31,111 bases of DNA from Phoronis australis. Taxonomy: Eukaryota > Phoronida > Phoronidae. The position numbers were made by a program, and so were the translations under genes. Below the pieces are notes generated by a model, which made no database searches, was not told where the DNA came from, and saw only the letters and a list, made by a program, of their open reading frames with translations. The stretch's first letter is position 1. Every line of letters begins with the position of its first letter. Shown one piece after another: positions 1 to 10,724 of this stretch. The DNA lies in the NCBI GenBank assembly GCA_002633005.1, contig NMRA01000020.1, forward strand, positions 1,724,918-1,756,028, in the 5' to 3' direction.

Positions 1-905
1 TGTTGACTGACTAGTAAATGAAAGCAAACGACGACGGAACTTAACACAACCGAGGTAGAACAATGACTGACTCGGCAGCTCTCACAGTCAGACTATATGA
101 AAAGAAACTGGCGCGAAATGCTTGCCTCCTAAAACGTCACTTCCGGAGTAACGGACGAGTAATTAATAAAATTACGAAAAGCACTAATTAAGTGGAAAAT
201 ATGTCTAGGATAACCAACCAACCTTATTTTAGCTCAAAATGACATGGAAAAAGTTGCCTTCGCCTTTAACGGTGCGTGCAGATAATATGAAATTGCAAAA
301 ACATTGGTTCAAATTGGTTTCTGGGGGTAATGCAGTAGAGCTTCCAAATGTTGATGGCACATTATTCATTCCTTATTCAAGACACTTGGATAACAAACCA
401 TTTGCACCACAACACAATATCAAATGCTGGTGATCTCGTGGGCTGGTACTTGAATCAAACGGCTACTTGCTAAAATTACGAGCAAAAATACGAGCGTAAA
501 ATTTCAAGCGTAGAATTTCTGCTGAGCTCACGTAAACTAAAAACCAATTTCTTATTGGATTTAACGATTACGGTCGTAAAACACGAGCCCGCTCTCTGTT
601 GTAATTGCGATCGTAATTACGGGCGGCACTATCCTCCGAACGAATCACGATGATATCCGAATAACTGTGAACCAAACAAACCAGAGTCAAAGGGTATGGT
701 GAGTCTCATCTGAAAGCACCCCGAAAGTTTTAGCTTTCGACTACATGGTTGTACTTGTATGATTCATTGAAAGTATTCCTGTGCATGGTTTTATAACTGG
801 TTTCAAACCACAGAGCAGAAAACTGTTATTTGTATAGCGTAATTAGAAGATCTTATGTAACCGACTTCGCTTTTTTGTCAAACTACTGGATTAACTAGTG
901 TGATA
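1..905. other. No confident gene; weak R-like tail
   Basis: This stretch has no recognised gene. A 64-codon open frame runs 239-433, just after a pyrimidine-rich tract ending in AG at 231-232, so it could be a terminal exon; its protein (contains GGNAVELPNVDGTLFIPYSR) is not one I recognise. A 20-bp near-palindrome built on GTAATT..AATTAC lies at 601-620. From about 660 to 890 there are scraps resembling repeat R (the CCAGAGTCAAAGGGTATGG and CTGGTTTCAAACC words also seen near 5035 and 10075). I infer a degenerate R edge. Confidence 0.35.
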
Positions 906-908
906 TTT

Positions 909-981
909 TGCGCCCACACATTTATATGTGGACACATTATGTCGTCATCTCCGTCCGGCGTCCGTCCGGCGTCCGTCCGGA
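909..981 (+). mobile_element. Orphan left terminus of an E element
   Basis: The palindrome TGCGCCCACA..TATGTGGACACA (909-936) is followed by GTCGTCATCTCCGTCC and two to three CCGTCCGGCGT units. It then passes straight into R sequence at about 982. This is the same left end as in E1, E2 and E3, but with no monomer array and no right end. It is either a deletion product or an aborted insertion. Confidence 0.7.
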
Positions 982-984
982 AAC

Positions 985-2815
985 ATGACGACCGTGATTT
1001 CATACCTTCGGGTCTCAGTGTCTCTCACTTGTTGTTGTTAACTGAGGTCAATGAGGTACTATAGGTTTTATCGCTTCTAAAGAACTGGTTTTCTTTTACC
1101 TTTTTGCAGTTGTTTGTTCCGAGTTGGCCTTTCGTCAAACGACAGGACTTTGGCTGACCAGTCTACAATTAACATGAGGGACTTGACGTGGCGAGCAGTT
1201 TACAAATGGTGATACAGGACCACGAATAACACCAGAGCCAAGAGTTATGGTACGTTCAAATGGAAGTCACCGGTTCGGTCTACACGCGTGTACTCGTATG
1301 AGCCATCAAAATATGAACAAACACTTGTTTGATTTGGAAAAGTGAAGTAAAACAACACGCCAGTCATTCAGGCACATGTCTTTATTCATGTACACTGTTT
1401 CACACCTGGTTTCAAGGCACAGTTTCCCAAGAAGCATAAATTTCTGCTAAAAAGGTACATTGATAGTAGGACAACGGTATTAATAACAAAGTGTATATCC
1501 GTTTGATAAAAATGTTCCAGGAGTGAAACACCGTAAATGTTCTAAAATATAACCATTTCATTTAAGTTTTTTGAACAGTGTTTAATCATAGTATTTGAAA
1601 GTATGCATGAAGTTTAACAGCTATTTTAAAGGTAGAGAAATGTAGACATATTTTCTATGGTCATACGTGACCTAAACAAGGACGACCCTGACCTCGCCAA
1701 CACTAGCAGCGAACCAAAGATGTCGCTGAGCCACCAGAGTCGGAAAGGTAAAAGAATCACGGGATTTGCCTCTTATGTGAAGGCGCACGCCATGAGATTC
1801 TGCCTTACCCAATACATGAAGGACGATGGAGGTGTTTAACTTTCGTTATTGATATCTGTTTTGTCTGGATGTTTTCTTGCAGTTACAGTTCCCCACCTTG
1901 GACAACTCTGTGTGGTACATAGATCTTTGAAATTAATTTCAAGTATTGAGAATTGACTGTATTTTAGTCGTGCTCTTGGTTGTACTCAAGTATTGGTGCT
2001 TGGGTGGTGATGACGCACATGCACATGTACTTAATAGATAGATCTCTTCATCCATCAAATCTATTACCATTCACTTGCACTAGACGTATGTTACTTGTCT
2101 TGCTGGAGTATTCGCGTTGACGCTAACGCTCATTCTAACCCTGACTAACAATTGCACTAACATACTAACACAAGTCCTGACATTACACGAAAGACAGCAT
2201 GAAAAAATTCAAATGACGTTCAAGGTCGCATGCTGAATGGTATTATTTAAATTCCTGTTCAAACGCCGCAATCAGATGGAGCTGAGAAGTGGCTGCCGTG
2301 ACATTGACAAGAATTTTTCAGTTCGTAATACTATTCGAGCTGCAAATTGAAAACGTTAGGTGATTCTTCGATTGTTATTAATGCCGGTTTTTTGTTTATT
2401 TACGCGCCATATTCACGCAACAACGATACAATGCTACCCACGGATAACGATAACGAAAGAAACACGATGGAAGACCGAAATTAACTACCGAAGACTAAAA
2501 TTAAGCAGGTAATTGGCGTACCTTGTGAATCATAACACATTAGTGTAAAAAGGATCAAGCTCGATACTGTGAAGGTTCAGAAGCCTGAAGGCAAATTAGG
2601 CGACAAATAAAAAGTGTTTTTATAAATGCCCTATAAGTCCGAAGGTTCAGAATTCAAACAGACAAAAAAGCCAGTTATTTCAAAGCTTATCTGAAGGTCC
2701 ATGACACCCACACGCGATTCAAAGTCATAGACAGCGAAGCACTATACTTTTAGTGGCTGTAAACCAAAATTTGAAAATGTAAGATTCAGCTCAGTAACCA
2801 TTGCCGAACTTTGTT
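985..2815 (+). repeat. Repeat R, copy 1
   Basis: First recognisable copy of a roughly 2.0-kb interspersed unit. Shared blocks in order: the CGTCAAACGAC-ACTGGACTTTGG block (about 1130), CACCAGAGCCAA-GGTATGG (about 1230), TTGTTTGATTTGGAAAAG (about 1327), the ATTGATAGTA-ACAACGGTAT block (about 1462), the short ORF ending at 1839, TTACTTGTCTTGCTGG (about 2091), the CTAACAATTGCACTAACATACTAAC block (about 2143), CCCACGGATAAC (about 2437) and GATCC near 2819. The same words recur in order at 2815-10020 and 10020-12215 after removing insertions. Class unknown; no terminal repeats or reverse transcriptase were seen. Confidence 0.8.
1657..1839 (+). pseudogene. Short ORF whose C-terminus recurs in all R copies
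   Basis: Sixty codons ending SYVKAHAMRFCLTQYMKDDGGV then TAA. The matching segment of R copy 2 (about 8993-9103) stays open and ends VRARTMRCCLSRYMYMRDNRGV then TAA; it differs by a two-codon in-frame insertion. R copy 3 (about 11475-11540) has a one-base frameshift but preserves MRCGLARYIENHRGL then TAA. The shared reading frame, in-frame indel and common stop suggest that an ancestral R unit coded for protein here. The protein is not recognised; 60 codons alone would be unremarkable. Confidence 0.35.
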
Positions 2816-3614
2816 TGGATCCTTTTAAGTAACAAAGGCTCTTCAAAGAACTGGTTTCAAACGGACATGTGTACATGTATATAAGCTCCGAACGTCTTGC
2901 TCGAAATCACTGTCCAGAACCTCGTGTCCTGAAAGTTCCAACTTCAAGCTTTCGAATTGATAGACTTTCGTACTTGTGTGGAATTTCGGATTTAGGGACT
3001 TTTGGTCTAGTTAACGTTCAGACCTAGGAATACCGTGATATCATACCATCGACCCAAACTCTCTCACTTTTAGATATCAATTCCGGTTATATTGGTTTTT
3101 AACTTCTAAGGGGTAGATTTCCTTTTAATCTTATTGTAGATGTTTAACGACTTGGCCATTTGTCGAACAACTGGACTTTGGCTGACATGTAGAACATGCA
3201 GGAACTAACGTAGCGAGCAGTGACAGCATACCAAAGGTGCCGTAAGACCACTAACACTATTGACACCAGTTCATCTGTCAACATGCTTTAAGTTACCGGT
3301 TTCGACAACATGTGTGTACTCCAGTGTGCCATCAAAATATGACCAAATACTTTTTTGATTTGGAAAAGCGAAGTCAATAATCTACTCACACTGTTTCAAA
3401 CCTGGTTTCAGGGCACAGTCTCTCAAAAACCGTAAAAGTTAGCAAAAAACAAAGGCACGTTGATAGTAAAACAACGGTATAAATAACAAGATCGAATTTA
3501 ATGTTATGAAAGCATTCCTGAAGTAATCTCAGAAATGGTGTTCGTGGTCTAAAATATGATCATTTCATTTTCGTTGTATGAACGGTATTTAAATCAAAGT
3601 ACTTGACATTTTTA
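2815..3614 (+). repeat. Repeat R, copy 2, first part
   Basis: Begins with the GATCC and AAGAACTGGTTTCAAACGGAC words that recur at 10030-10090. It runs through the ACTGGACTTTGGCTGAC block, the TTTGATTTGGAAAAGCGAAG block and the AAAACAACGGTAT block, then is broken by E1 inside an AT-rich tract (ACTTGACATTT). Confidence 0.75.
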
Positions 3615-4883
3615 TGCGCCCACATATTTATATGCGGACGCATTATGCCGTCATCTCCGTCCGTCCGTCCGTGCGGCGTCCGTCCGTCCGTCCGACGTCC
3701 GGGGTCCGCTGCTCTATCTCCAAATCCCTTTGACATACGTTCATGAAATTTGACACATACGTTTCATTCATGAATGGGATGGCACGAGCGAACTTTCGGA
3801 CGGATCCGACTACCAGTGTACCCCCTAGTGGAAATTTTAGTTTTTTACGCTTACATTTGAGTCTTCAAAAGTCCTTAACGGATTTTCGTGAAATTTGGGA
3901 TGTAGGTACCTATTAGTAGGATGACGCTATTCTCCCATTTTCGGATAGATTCGATTTAGTTTTCGCCACCTACTGTCCATTTTTACTGTTTTCGAGTCCA
4001 CCCCTCTATCAACCAAATCGCTCAAAGGATGATTGTGAAAATTGACATATGTAAAGAGGACGGTTGACGATGATTTTTCGACGATTTCAACTACTGTGGC
4101 TCCTCCTAGTGGCAGTTTTTTTGCGCCTATGACTGTATCTCCTAAACCATTTGCAGGATCTTTACATAATTTAGCAAGTGTATTTATATGATGTTGACTA
4201 CGGATGACGACGACTTTCGGACAGATCTGACTACTGCTATGTCCCCTAGTGGCAATTCTAGTTTTTTTACCTTTTAACTCTGTATCTTCAAAGGTCTTCA
4301 ATAGATTTTCATACAATTTTGAATAGAGACATCTATTGTTTTGATGACACTACCTTCCTGTTTTTGGATGGAATCGACATATTTTGCACCACCTAGTGGC
4401 TATTTTTGCTGTTTTCAAATCTTGTTTTTGGCGTCCACCCCTGTATCAACCAAATCAATTGAAAATTGACATATATGTTTTCAGTGTGAAGACGACCCCT
4501 GATGATGGTGACTGACTACTGTGGCACCTCCTAGTGGAAGTTTTGTTTTGCGCCCATAGTTGTATTCCCTAAACCCACTGCAGGATCTTTACTAAATTTA
4601 GTAAGTGTGTTTATATGAAGATAACAACAGACGAGGACGACTTTCAGGCGGATCCAACAGACACTGTGTCCACTAGTGGTAATTTTATTTTATTCTGTCT
4701 TCCTTTGTTTCTCTGAAGTTCGTTTACATATTTTTATGAAATATAGCATGTTCCTGTTTTTGGATGGATTGTGTGCTTTTGCGCCATCTAGTGGCCATTT
4801 TTATGATACAAATAAATAACCCTAAAAGCAGACCATTTGCAATGCATTCGTGGGCGCATTTCAACGCTCTGCGTTACTCTTGT
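3615..4883 (+). mobile_element. E1, array-bearing element with CTCF-like motifs
   Basis: The left end is a 28-bp palindrome (3615-3642, TGCGCCCACATA..TATGCGGACGCA). The CCGTCCGTCCG-rich tract follows, then eight monomers whose motif cores lie near 3821, 3966, 4100, 4243, 4388, 4527, 4670 and 4783, spaced 113-146 bp (mostly 136-146). The right end has TGGGCGCA (4851-4858), inverted relative to the left TGCGCCCA, then a conserved tail ending CTCTTGT. Size, short inverted ends and an internal monomer array resemble non-autonomous array-bearing elements described in bivalves (the pearl family) and some Helitron-like elements. Superfamily is not established. Confidence 0.7.
4781..4794 (-). promoter_or_regulatory. 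CTCF-consensus match in E1
   Basis: The plus strand reads GCGCCATCTAGTGG. Its complement CCACTAGATGGCGC fits CCASYAGRKGGCRS at all 14 positions. Occupancy is unknown. Confidence 0.45.
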
Positions 4884-5460
4884 TGGAATTGCAAGCGTTC
4901 AAACCCTCGAACATCGTGGTTTCATACCTTCTGCCTACACTCTATCTCACTTTTAGTTTTCACTTCAGATCATTTGACGTTGCGAGAAGTGACAGTGTAC
5001 CAAAGGTGTCGCAGTACCACTTACACGATTAACACCAAAGCCAAAAGGTATGGTGACGTTCAGCTGTAAACGTCATGGATATAATGACATATTTTAACTG
5101 AATGCATTCTATAAGCCATCAAAACTTTACCGAACACTTGTTTGATTTGGAAAAGCAATTTGACAAATCTACTCGCCAGTCATCCAGGTTTCTGTCTTTG
5201 TTCATGTACACTGTTTCACACCTGTTTCAGAGCACAGTCCTTCAAACACCGTAAAATTTAGCAAAAGACAAAGGCAAGTTTATAGTAAAACAGCGGTATC
5301 AATAACAGATACATGTTGAATATCATTTGATGAAAACCTACTTGAAGAGATTTCAGAAACACAGTTATTGTTCCAAAACACGAGCATTTCATTATCTTTC
5401 TATGAACGCTGTATGAATTATGGTATTCGAATGCTTAACTTAAATTTGAACATCTTTTTA
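4884..5460 (+). repeat. Repeat R, copy 2, partial re-duplication
   Basis: After E1, R resumes upstream of where it was broken: the TTTCATACCTTC block, GACGTTGCGAGAAGTGACAG, the CACCAAAGCCAAAAGGTATGG block, TTGTTTGATTTGGAAAAGC and the AAAACAGCGGTATCAATAAC block appear again. Together with the similar left junctions of E1 and E2, this suggests that one E element and adjoining R sequence were duplicated as a block. Confidence 0.7.
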
Positions 5461-5840
5461 TGCGCCCACATACATGTGCTTATTATGCGCCCACATATTT
5501 ATATGTGGACGCATTATGCCGTCATCTCTGTCCGTCCTTCCGTTCGTCCGTCCGTCCGGGCGGCGTCCGTACGGCGTCCGCGTCCGCTGCTCTATCTCCA
5601 AAACCCTTTGACATACGTTCATGAAATTTGGCACATATGTTCCATTCATGAATGGGACGGCATGTGCGAACATTCGGACTGATCCGACTACCGATGTGCC
5701 CCCTAGTGACAATTTTAGTTTTTTACGCTTACCATTGTATCTTCGAGAGTCCTGAACGGATTTTCATGAAATTTGGTATGTAGGTACCTAGTAGTGAGAT
5801 GACGCTATCCTGCCGTTTTCAGATGGATTCGACATAGTTT

Positions 5841-5854
5841 GCGCCACCTAGTGG
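5841..5854 (-). promoter_or_regulatory. CTCF-consensus match in E2 (type B monomer)
   Basis: Plus strand GCGCCACCTAGTGG; complement CCACTAGGTGGCGC fits CCASYAGRKGGCRS with no mismatch. The flanking bases extend it to TGGCCACTAGGTGGCGC. Confidence 0.5.
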
Positions 5855-6146
5855 CCATTTTTAGTGTTTTCGAGTCTGTTTTTGTGCATCCACCCCTCTA
5901 TCAACCAAACCGCTCAAAGGATGATTGTGAAAATTGGCATGTATATGCTTACTATGTAGAGGACGGTTGACGATGATTTTACGACGATTTCGTTTACTGT
6001 GGCGCCTCCTAGTGGCAGTTTTATTTTTTTGGGCCTATGGCTGTATCTCCTAAACCGTTCTCAGGATCTTTACGAAATTGTGTAAGTATATTTGTATGAT
6101 GTTAACAACGGAAGATGACGACTTTTGGACGGATCCGACTACCGGT

Positions 6147-6160
6147 GTGCCCCCTAGTGG
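6147..6160 (-). promoter_or_regulatory. CTCF-consensus match in E2 (type A monomer)
   Basis: Plus strand GTGCCCCCTAGTGG; complement CCACTAGGGGGCAC fits the 14-base consensus with no mismatch. Confidence 0.5.
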
Positions 6161-7065
6161 CAACTTTATTTTTTTACGCTTACCTTTGTATCTTCAAAAG
6201 TCCTGAACGGATTTTCATGAAATTTGGTTTGTAGGAACTTATTAGTTAGATGACGCTCTCCTCCTGTTTTCAGATGGATTCGACATAGTTTGCGCCTCCT
6301 AGTGGCCATTTTTACTGTTTTCGAGTATGTATTTTTGCATCCACCCCTCTATCAACCAAACCGCTCAAAGGATGATTGTGAAAATTGGCGTGTATGTGCT
6401 TACTTTAAGGAAGACAGCTGACAATGATTTTCAGACGATTTGGACTACTGTGGCGCCTCCTAGTGGCAGTTTTGTTTTTTTTTGCGCCCATGGCTGTATC
6501 TCCTAAACCGTTTAGAGGATCTTTACCAAATTTAACAAGTGTATTTATGTGATGTTGACAACGGACGATGACGACTTTAGGATGATTCTGACTACCGGTG
6601 TGCCTCTAGTGGCAATTTTAGTATTTGCCTCTAGTGGCAATTTTAGTATTTTACATTGACCTCTGTATGTTGCTAGGTCTTCAGGTGTATACTTTGTGTT
6701 ACTTCGTGACTATGAAGGAAAAGTTCCAAGTAGAAATTTGTTTCTGGCATTCTAATGCTGTGCTAATCTCGTATGTTCGTAAATTTGTTTTTAATTCTAT
6801 GTTTCTGTGGTGCTTTAAGCAAATGGTGTATAGGATGTGCTTGTATTATGAAGATTACTCACATTTTGCCCCTAGCCTATTGAGGAGACAATGACCATGC
6901 CTTTCCATTTTGCAAAGTACAACATACTACATATATGCCCTCTACTGGCCACTTGATGTTACTAATAAACAACCCTAGAAGGAAACCGTATGCGGTGCAA
7001 TTGTGGGCGCATTTCAACGCTCTGCGTTGCTCTTGTATGTGGAAGCGTTTTGCCGTCATCTCCGT

Positions 7066-7265
7066 CCATCCGGAGTCGTCCGTCCGGCGTCCGTCCGGCG
7101 TCCGTTCGGCGTCCGTCCGGCGTCCGTCCGGCGTCCGTCCGGCGTCCGTCCGGCGTCCGTCCGGCGTCCGTCTGGCGTCCGTCCGGCGTCTGTCCGGCGT
7201 CCGTCCCGGCGTTCGTCCCAGCGTTCTTCCCGAGGTCCGTCCCGGCGTCCGTCCGGCGTCCGGCA
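7066..7265 (+). repeat. 11-bp GC-rich minisatellite in E3
   Basis: About 12 or more copies of GTCCGTCCGGC with minor changes. It gives artificial Ser/Arg/Pro/Val-rich open frames on both strands (about 6877-7342). The short versions in E1, E2 and the 909-981 stub show it is a normal part of the element that expanded here. Confidence 0.9.
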
Positions 7266-7374
7266 TCCGCTGCTCTATCTCTGAAACGCCTTGACGAATG
7301 TTCATGAAATTTTGCACGTTCCTTCCGTAGATGGGACGGCATGAGTGAACTTTCGTACGGATCCGACTACCAGG

Positions 7375-7388
7375 GTGCCCCCTAGTGG
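7375..7388 (-). promoter_or_regulatory. CTCF-consensus match in E3 (type A)
   Basis: Plus strand GTGCCCCCTAGTGG; 14 of 14 positions fit CCASYAGRKGGCRS on the minus strand. Confidence 0.5.
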
Positions 7389-7964
7389 TAATTTTATTTT
7401 TTTACGTTTACCTTTGGTCTCGAAAAGTCTTGATCGGATTTTCATAAAATTTGATATATACGCATATATTAGTGACCCTATCATTCTGATTTTAGATGGA
7501 TTTGACGTAATTTGCGACACCTAGTGACCATTTTTATTGTTTTCGTGTCTGTTTTTTGCGTCCACCCCTCTATCAACCAAACCGCTCAAAGGATTATTGT
7601 GAAAATTGTCATGTACAGTGTATGTTCTTACTATGAAGCGGACCGCTGACGATGATTTTCCGACGACTTCGACTACTGTGGCGCCTCCTAGTGGCAGCTT
7701 TTCCTTGCGCCTAATGGCTGTATCCCCTAAACCGTTCGCAGGATCTTTACTATATTTAGTAAGTGTATTTACTTGACGTTAATAAGGGAGGACGACGACT
7801 TTCAGACGGATTTGACTATTGGAGGGCCACCTAGTGACAATTTTTTTTGCGTTTACCTCTGTATGTTCAAAGGTCCTCAATCTATTTCCATAAAATTTGT
7901 CATACAGAAATCTGTTACTGAGGTGACGCTATCTCTCTGTTTTCAGTTGGATTCGACCAACTTT

Positions 7965-7978
7965 GCGCCACCTAGTGG
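7965..7978 (-). promoter_or_regulatory. CTCF-consensus match in E3 (type B)
   Basis: Plus strand GCGCCACCTAGTGG; 14 of 14 positions fit on the minus strand. Confidence 0.5.
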
Positions 7979-8260
7979 TCATTTTTACTGTTTTCGAGTC
8001 TGTTTTGGCGTCCACTCGTCTGTAAACCAAACCGCTTTCAGGATAATTGTGGAAATTTGCATGCATGTTCTTATTTTGAAGTGGACTACTGACGACGATT
8101 TTTCGACGAGTTCGACTACTGTGGCGACTCCTAACGGCAGTTTTGCGCTCATGACTGTATCTATTAAAACGTTTGCAGGATCTTTACTTGATTTAGAAAT
8201 CGTATTTATATGATGTTTACACTGGACGACGACGACTTAAACACGGATCTGACTAGTGGG

Positions 8261-8274
8261 GTGCCCCCTAGTGG
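8261..8274 (-). promoter_or_regulatory. CTCF-consensus match in E3 (type A)
   Basis: Plus strand GTGCCCCCTAGTGG; 14 of 14 positions fit on the minus strand. Confidence 0.5.
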
Positions 8275-8936
8275 CAATTTTAGTTTTTACGTTTATCAGT
8301 CTGTATCTTCAAAGGTCCTCGACAGATTTTCACAAATTTTATGAATATAGGCATATGTTGCTGAGAGGACTGTATTACCCTGTTTTTTGGATGGAATCGA
8401 GGTATTTTGTGCCACTTGGTGGCCATTTTTTTCTGTTTTTCAAACCTTATTTTTGGCGTCCACCTCTCGCTCAACCAAAGCATTCTAAGGATGGTTTTGA
8501 AAATTGGCGTATAGGTTTTCAGTGTGAAAAGGACTCTTTGATGATGGCGAATGACTACTGGGGCACCTCCTAGTGGTAATTTTGCTTTGTTTTGCACCCC
8601 TACATGTAGCTGTATCTCCAAAACCCGCTGCAGGATCTTTATTGAATTTAGAAAGTGCATTAATATGAAGATATCAGAAGACGACTTTCAGGCGGATGGA
8701 ACGGACCCTGTGCCTACAAGTGGCAATTTCATTTTGTTCTGTTTTCCTTTGTTTCTTTGAAGTTCCATGACAGATTTTTGTGCAAAAAAGGCATGTTCCC
8801 GTTTTTAGATGGACTGTACGTTTTTGCTCCAGCTAGTGGCATTTTTTTATGATACAAATAAAGAACCCTAAAAGCACACCATTTGTGATGCATTCGTCCA
8901 GGGCGCATTTCAATGCTCCGCGGTGCTCTTGTCTGG

Positions 8937-10020
8937 GATATAAACCTTCAAAGTTAGAGAAAGGTAGACATTAAAGATCAGACAGAAGCTAAACAAATAG
9001 GACCCTTACATCTCCCCAGCAAGTTGCCTATTCCGTGAGGGCGCGGACCATGAGATGCTGCCTTAGCAGATACATGTACATGAGGGACAACAGGGGTGTT
9101 TAACTTCCGTTATTGATGACATTTTGGTCTGTTTGACACATGCAGCTACAGTTCTCCACTTGGGTCAAAGTCGGTGTAAAAGATATTAATGTTGACTGCA
9201 TTTTAGTTGCACTCTGGCTTCTTCTCATGTATCAATGTTTGGGTTGTGATGGCGCACATTTATCCCAGTGAATTTATCTGCCCGTCTATCAAATGTATTA
9301 CTATTCTCCTGGACTAAACGTTTGTAACTTTTGTTAGTTTTCTTAGTGGTTCTTTCGCATTGACGCTTACGCTATTTCTGATCCTGACTTACACTTGCAC
9401 TAACATACTGATAAAGCACTGACATACCACGAAAGAAAGCATGAAAAAACAAAAATGAAGTTCAAGGTCTCAAAATGCATGCTGAATGGTGTTTTTTTTT
9501 TAATTCCTCTGCAAATACCACAACCAGATGGACTTGGGCAGTAGTTCCAGTGGTCGATTTGTGCCGGCACAGGGTCAAGGATTTTTCAATTAGCATCCGA
9601 GCGGCAAATTGAAAACAGGTGACTTGTCGATTATTTGAAAGTTTTATTACTAAAGTTTTTGTCTATTTACACACTATACCCATACCCCAACAATATGATG
9701 CGACACACGAATACCAAAACGGAAGAAGAAGGGTTTACGACGAAAATTATGAAGGTGAACAAACGTTTCTTGCATTTCATACAGCTTTAGCATAAATAGG
9801 GTACATCTCGGCACTCTGAAGGTTCCGAAGTCCTGACACCCAAAGTACGTCTATTGAAAATGTTTTAAAAAGGCCTTATCTGACCGAAAAGAAAGCTAGT
9901 TAGTTCAAAACTGGTTCGAACATCTATGAGACCACAACACCTTAACGACATCAGAGCAGCAAAATTTTAGTTGCGGTGAACCAAAATATAAAAATGTAAA
10001 TTAAAGCGACAGCTCAGTGC
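8937..10020 (+). repeat. Repeat R, copy 2, last part
   Basis: Continues R after E3: the GGTAGACATTAAAG block, the short ORF ending at 9103, GACTAAACGTTTGTAAC, the CACTTGCACTAACATACTGA block (about 9390), CACGAAAGAAAGCATGAAAAAAC and the AAAACGGAAGAAGAAGG stretch. It aligns in order with 1640-2815 and 11330-12180. Confidence 0.75.
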
Positions 10021-10724
10021 TAATTGAAAATTTTTGTTAGGATCCTTCCCAGAGACACTGGATCTTTGAAGAACTGGTTTCAAACAGGCACGTGCTTAAA
10101 AACCCCCGAACGTTTTGCTGGAAGTCACTATTCAGAACCTCGTGTCATAAAATTTCGAACTTTTAGTTTTCAAACTAATGGCCTTCAGGATTTGTGTGGA
10201 TCTTTGGATTTATGTATTTGTGGACTTGAAAAACTTCGGAACCATGAATACCGGGAATTCATACATTCGGCCAGCTCTTTCTCAATTCTAGTTTAAAATT
10301 GAGGTCGTATGTTCTTACCACTTGCAATGGGTTGATTTCATTTTAATCTCATTGTAGATTTTTTGCGATTTTTTCCATTCGTCAAACCACTGGACTTTGA
10401 CGTTGCAAACAATGACAATGTACCAAAATACCACTTACACGAATGACACCAGGGCCAAAAGGTATGGTGCTCTTTAGCTATAAACATCTTAGAAGCTACA
10501 GGTTTTGACTGCATGCGAGCTGTATGAGCCATCAAGACTTTACCTAACACTTGTTTGACTTGGAAAAGCAAAGTGAAAAATGTACTCGCCAGCCGTTCAG
10601 CCATCTGTCTTTGTTCATATACACTCTTTCACACCTGGTTTCATCACATAAAAGACAAATTCACATTGATAGTAAAACAACTGTATCAATAACAAGATCG
10701 AATTTGATTTAATGAACTTACTTT

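Larger units (their letters stand above)
5461..7036 (+). mobile_element. E2, array-bearing element with CTCF-like motifs
   Basis: The left end carries TGCGCCCACATA twice (5461 and 5486); the second forms a 28-bp palindrome at 5486-5513. After a CCGTCCGTCCG tract, motif cores lie near 5700, 5843, 6004, 6150, 6294, 6455, 6603 and 6628, the last two being a local 26-bp duplication. About 250 bp with no clear monomer (6660-6910) follows. The right end has TGGGCGCA at 7004-7011 and the CTCTTGT tail. The next base begins a truncated E3 left end, so E2 and E3 are head to tail. Confidence 0.7.
7037..8932 (+). mobile_element. E3, longest array-bearing element
   Basis: The left end is truncated (starts inside ATGTGGAAGCG..GCCGTCATCTCCGTCC). 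An expanded 11-bp GC-rich minisatellite follows, then eleven monomers with motif cores near 7378, 7516, 7684, 7830, 7968, 8125, 8264, 8411, 8564, 8714 and 8829. Monomers cycle A (GTGCCCCCTAGTGGCAA), B (GCGCCACCTAGTGGCCA), C (GGCGCCTCCTAGTGGCAG). The right end is degenerate (AGGGCGCA at 8900-8907) with a CTCTTGT tail. Downstream GGATATAAACCTTCAAAG aligns with GAGATATAAGCCTTCAGAC at about 11106 in R copy 3, which lacks the insertion and so shows an empty-site version. Confidence 0.7.

Noticed and set aside
3927-4316. 129-codon open frame on the minus strand
   Set aside because: It lies wholly inside the E1 array. The 141-bp monomer length is a multiple of three, so one frame can stay open through several monomers; the amino acids follow the repeat.
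6877-7342. Several Arg/Ser/Pro-rich frames on both strands
   Set aside because: They are translations of the 11-bp GC-rich minisatellite and its flanks.
7773-8660. Frames of 105-146 codons on both strands
   Set aside because: Derived from the E3 monomers; no family resemblance and no consistency between copies beyond the repeat itself.
3818-8841. CRISPR-like regular repeat and spacer pattern
   Set aside because: Spacing is regular but the intervening sequence is itself repeated every three monomers, and the context is eukaryotic.
10024-10296. 90-codon plus-strand frame
   Set aside because: The same part of R in the other copies is interrupted and does not preserve the frame.
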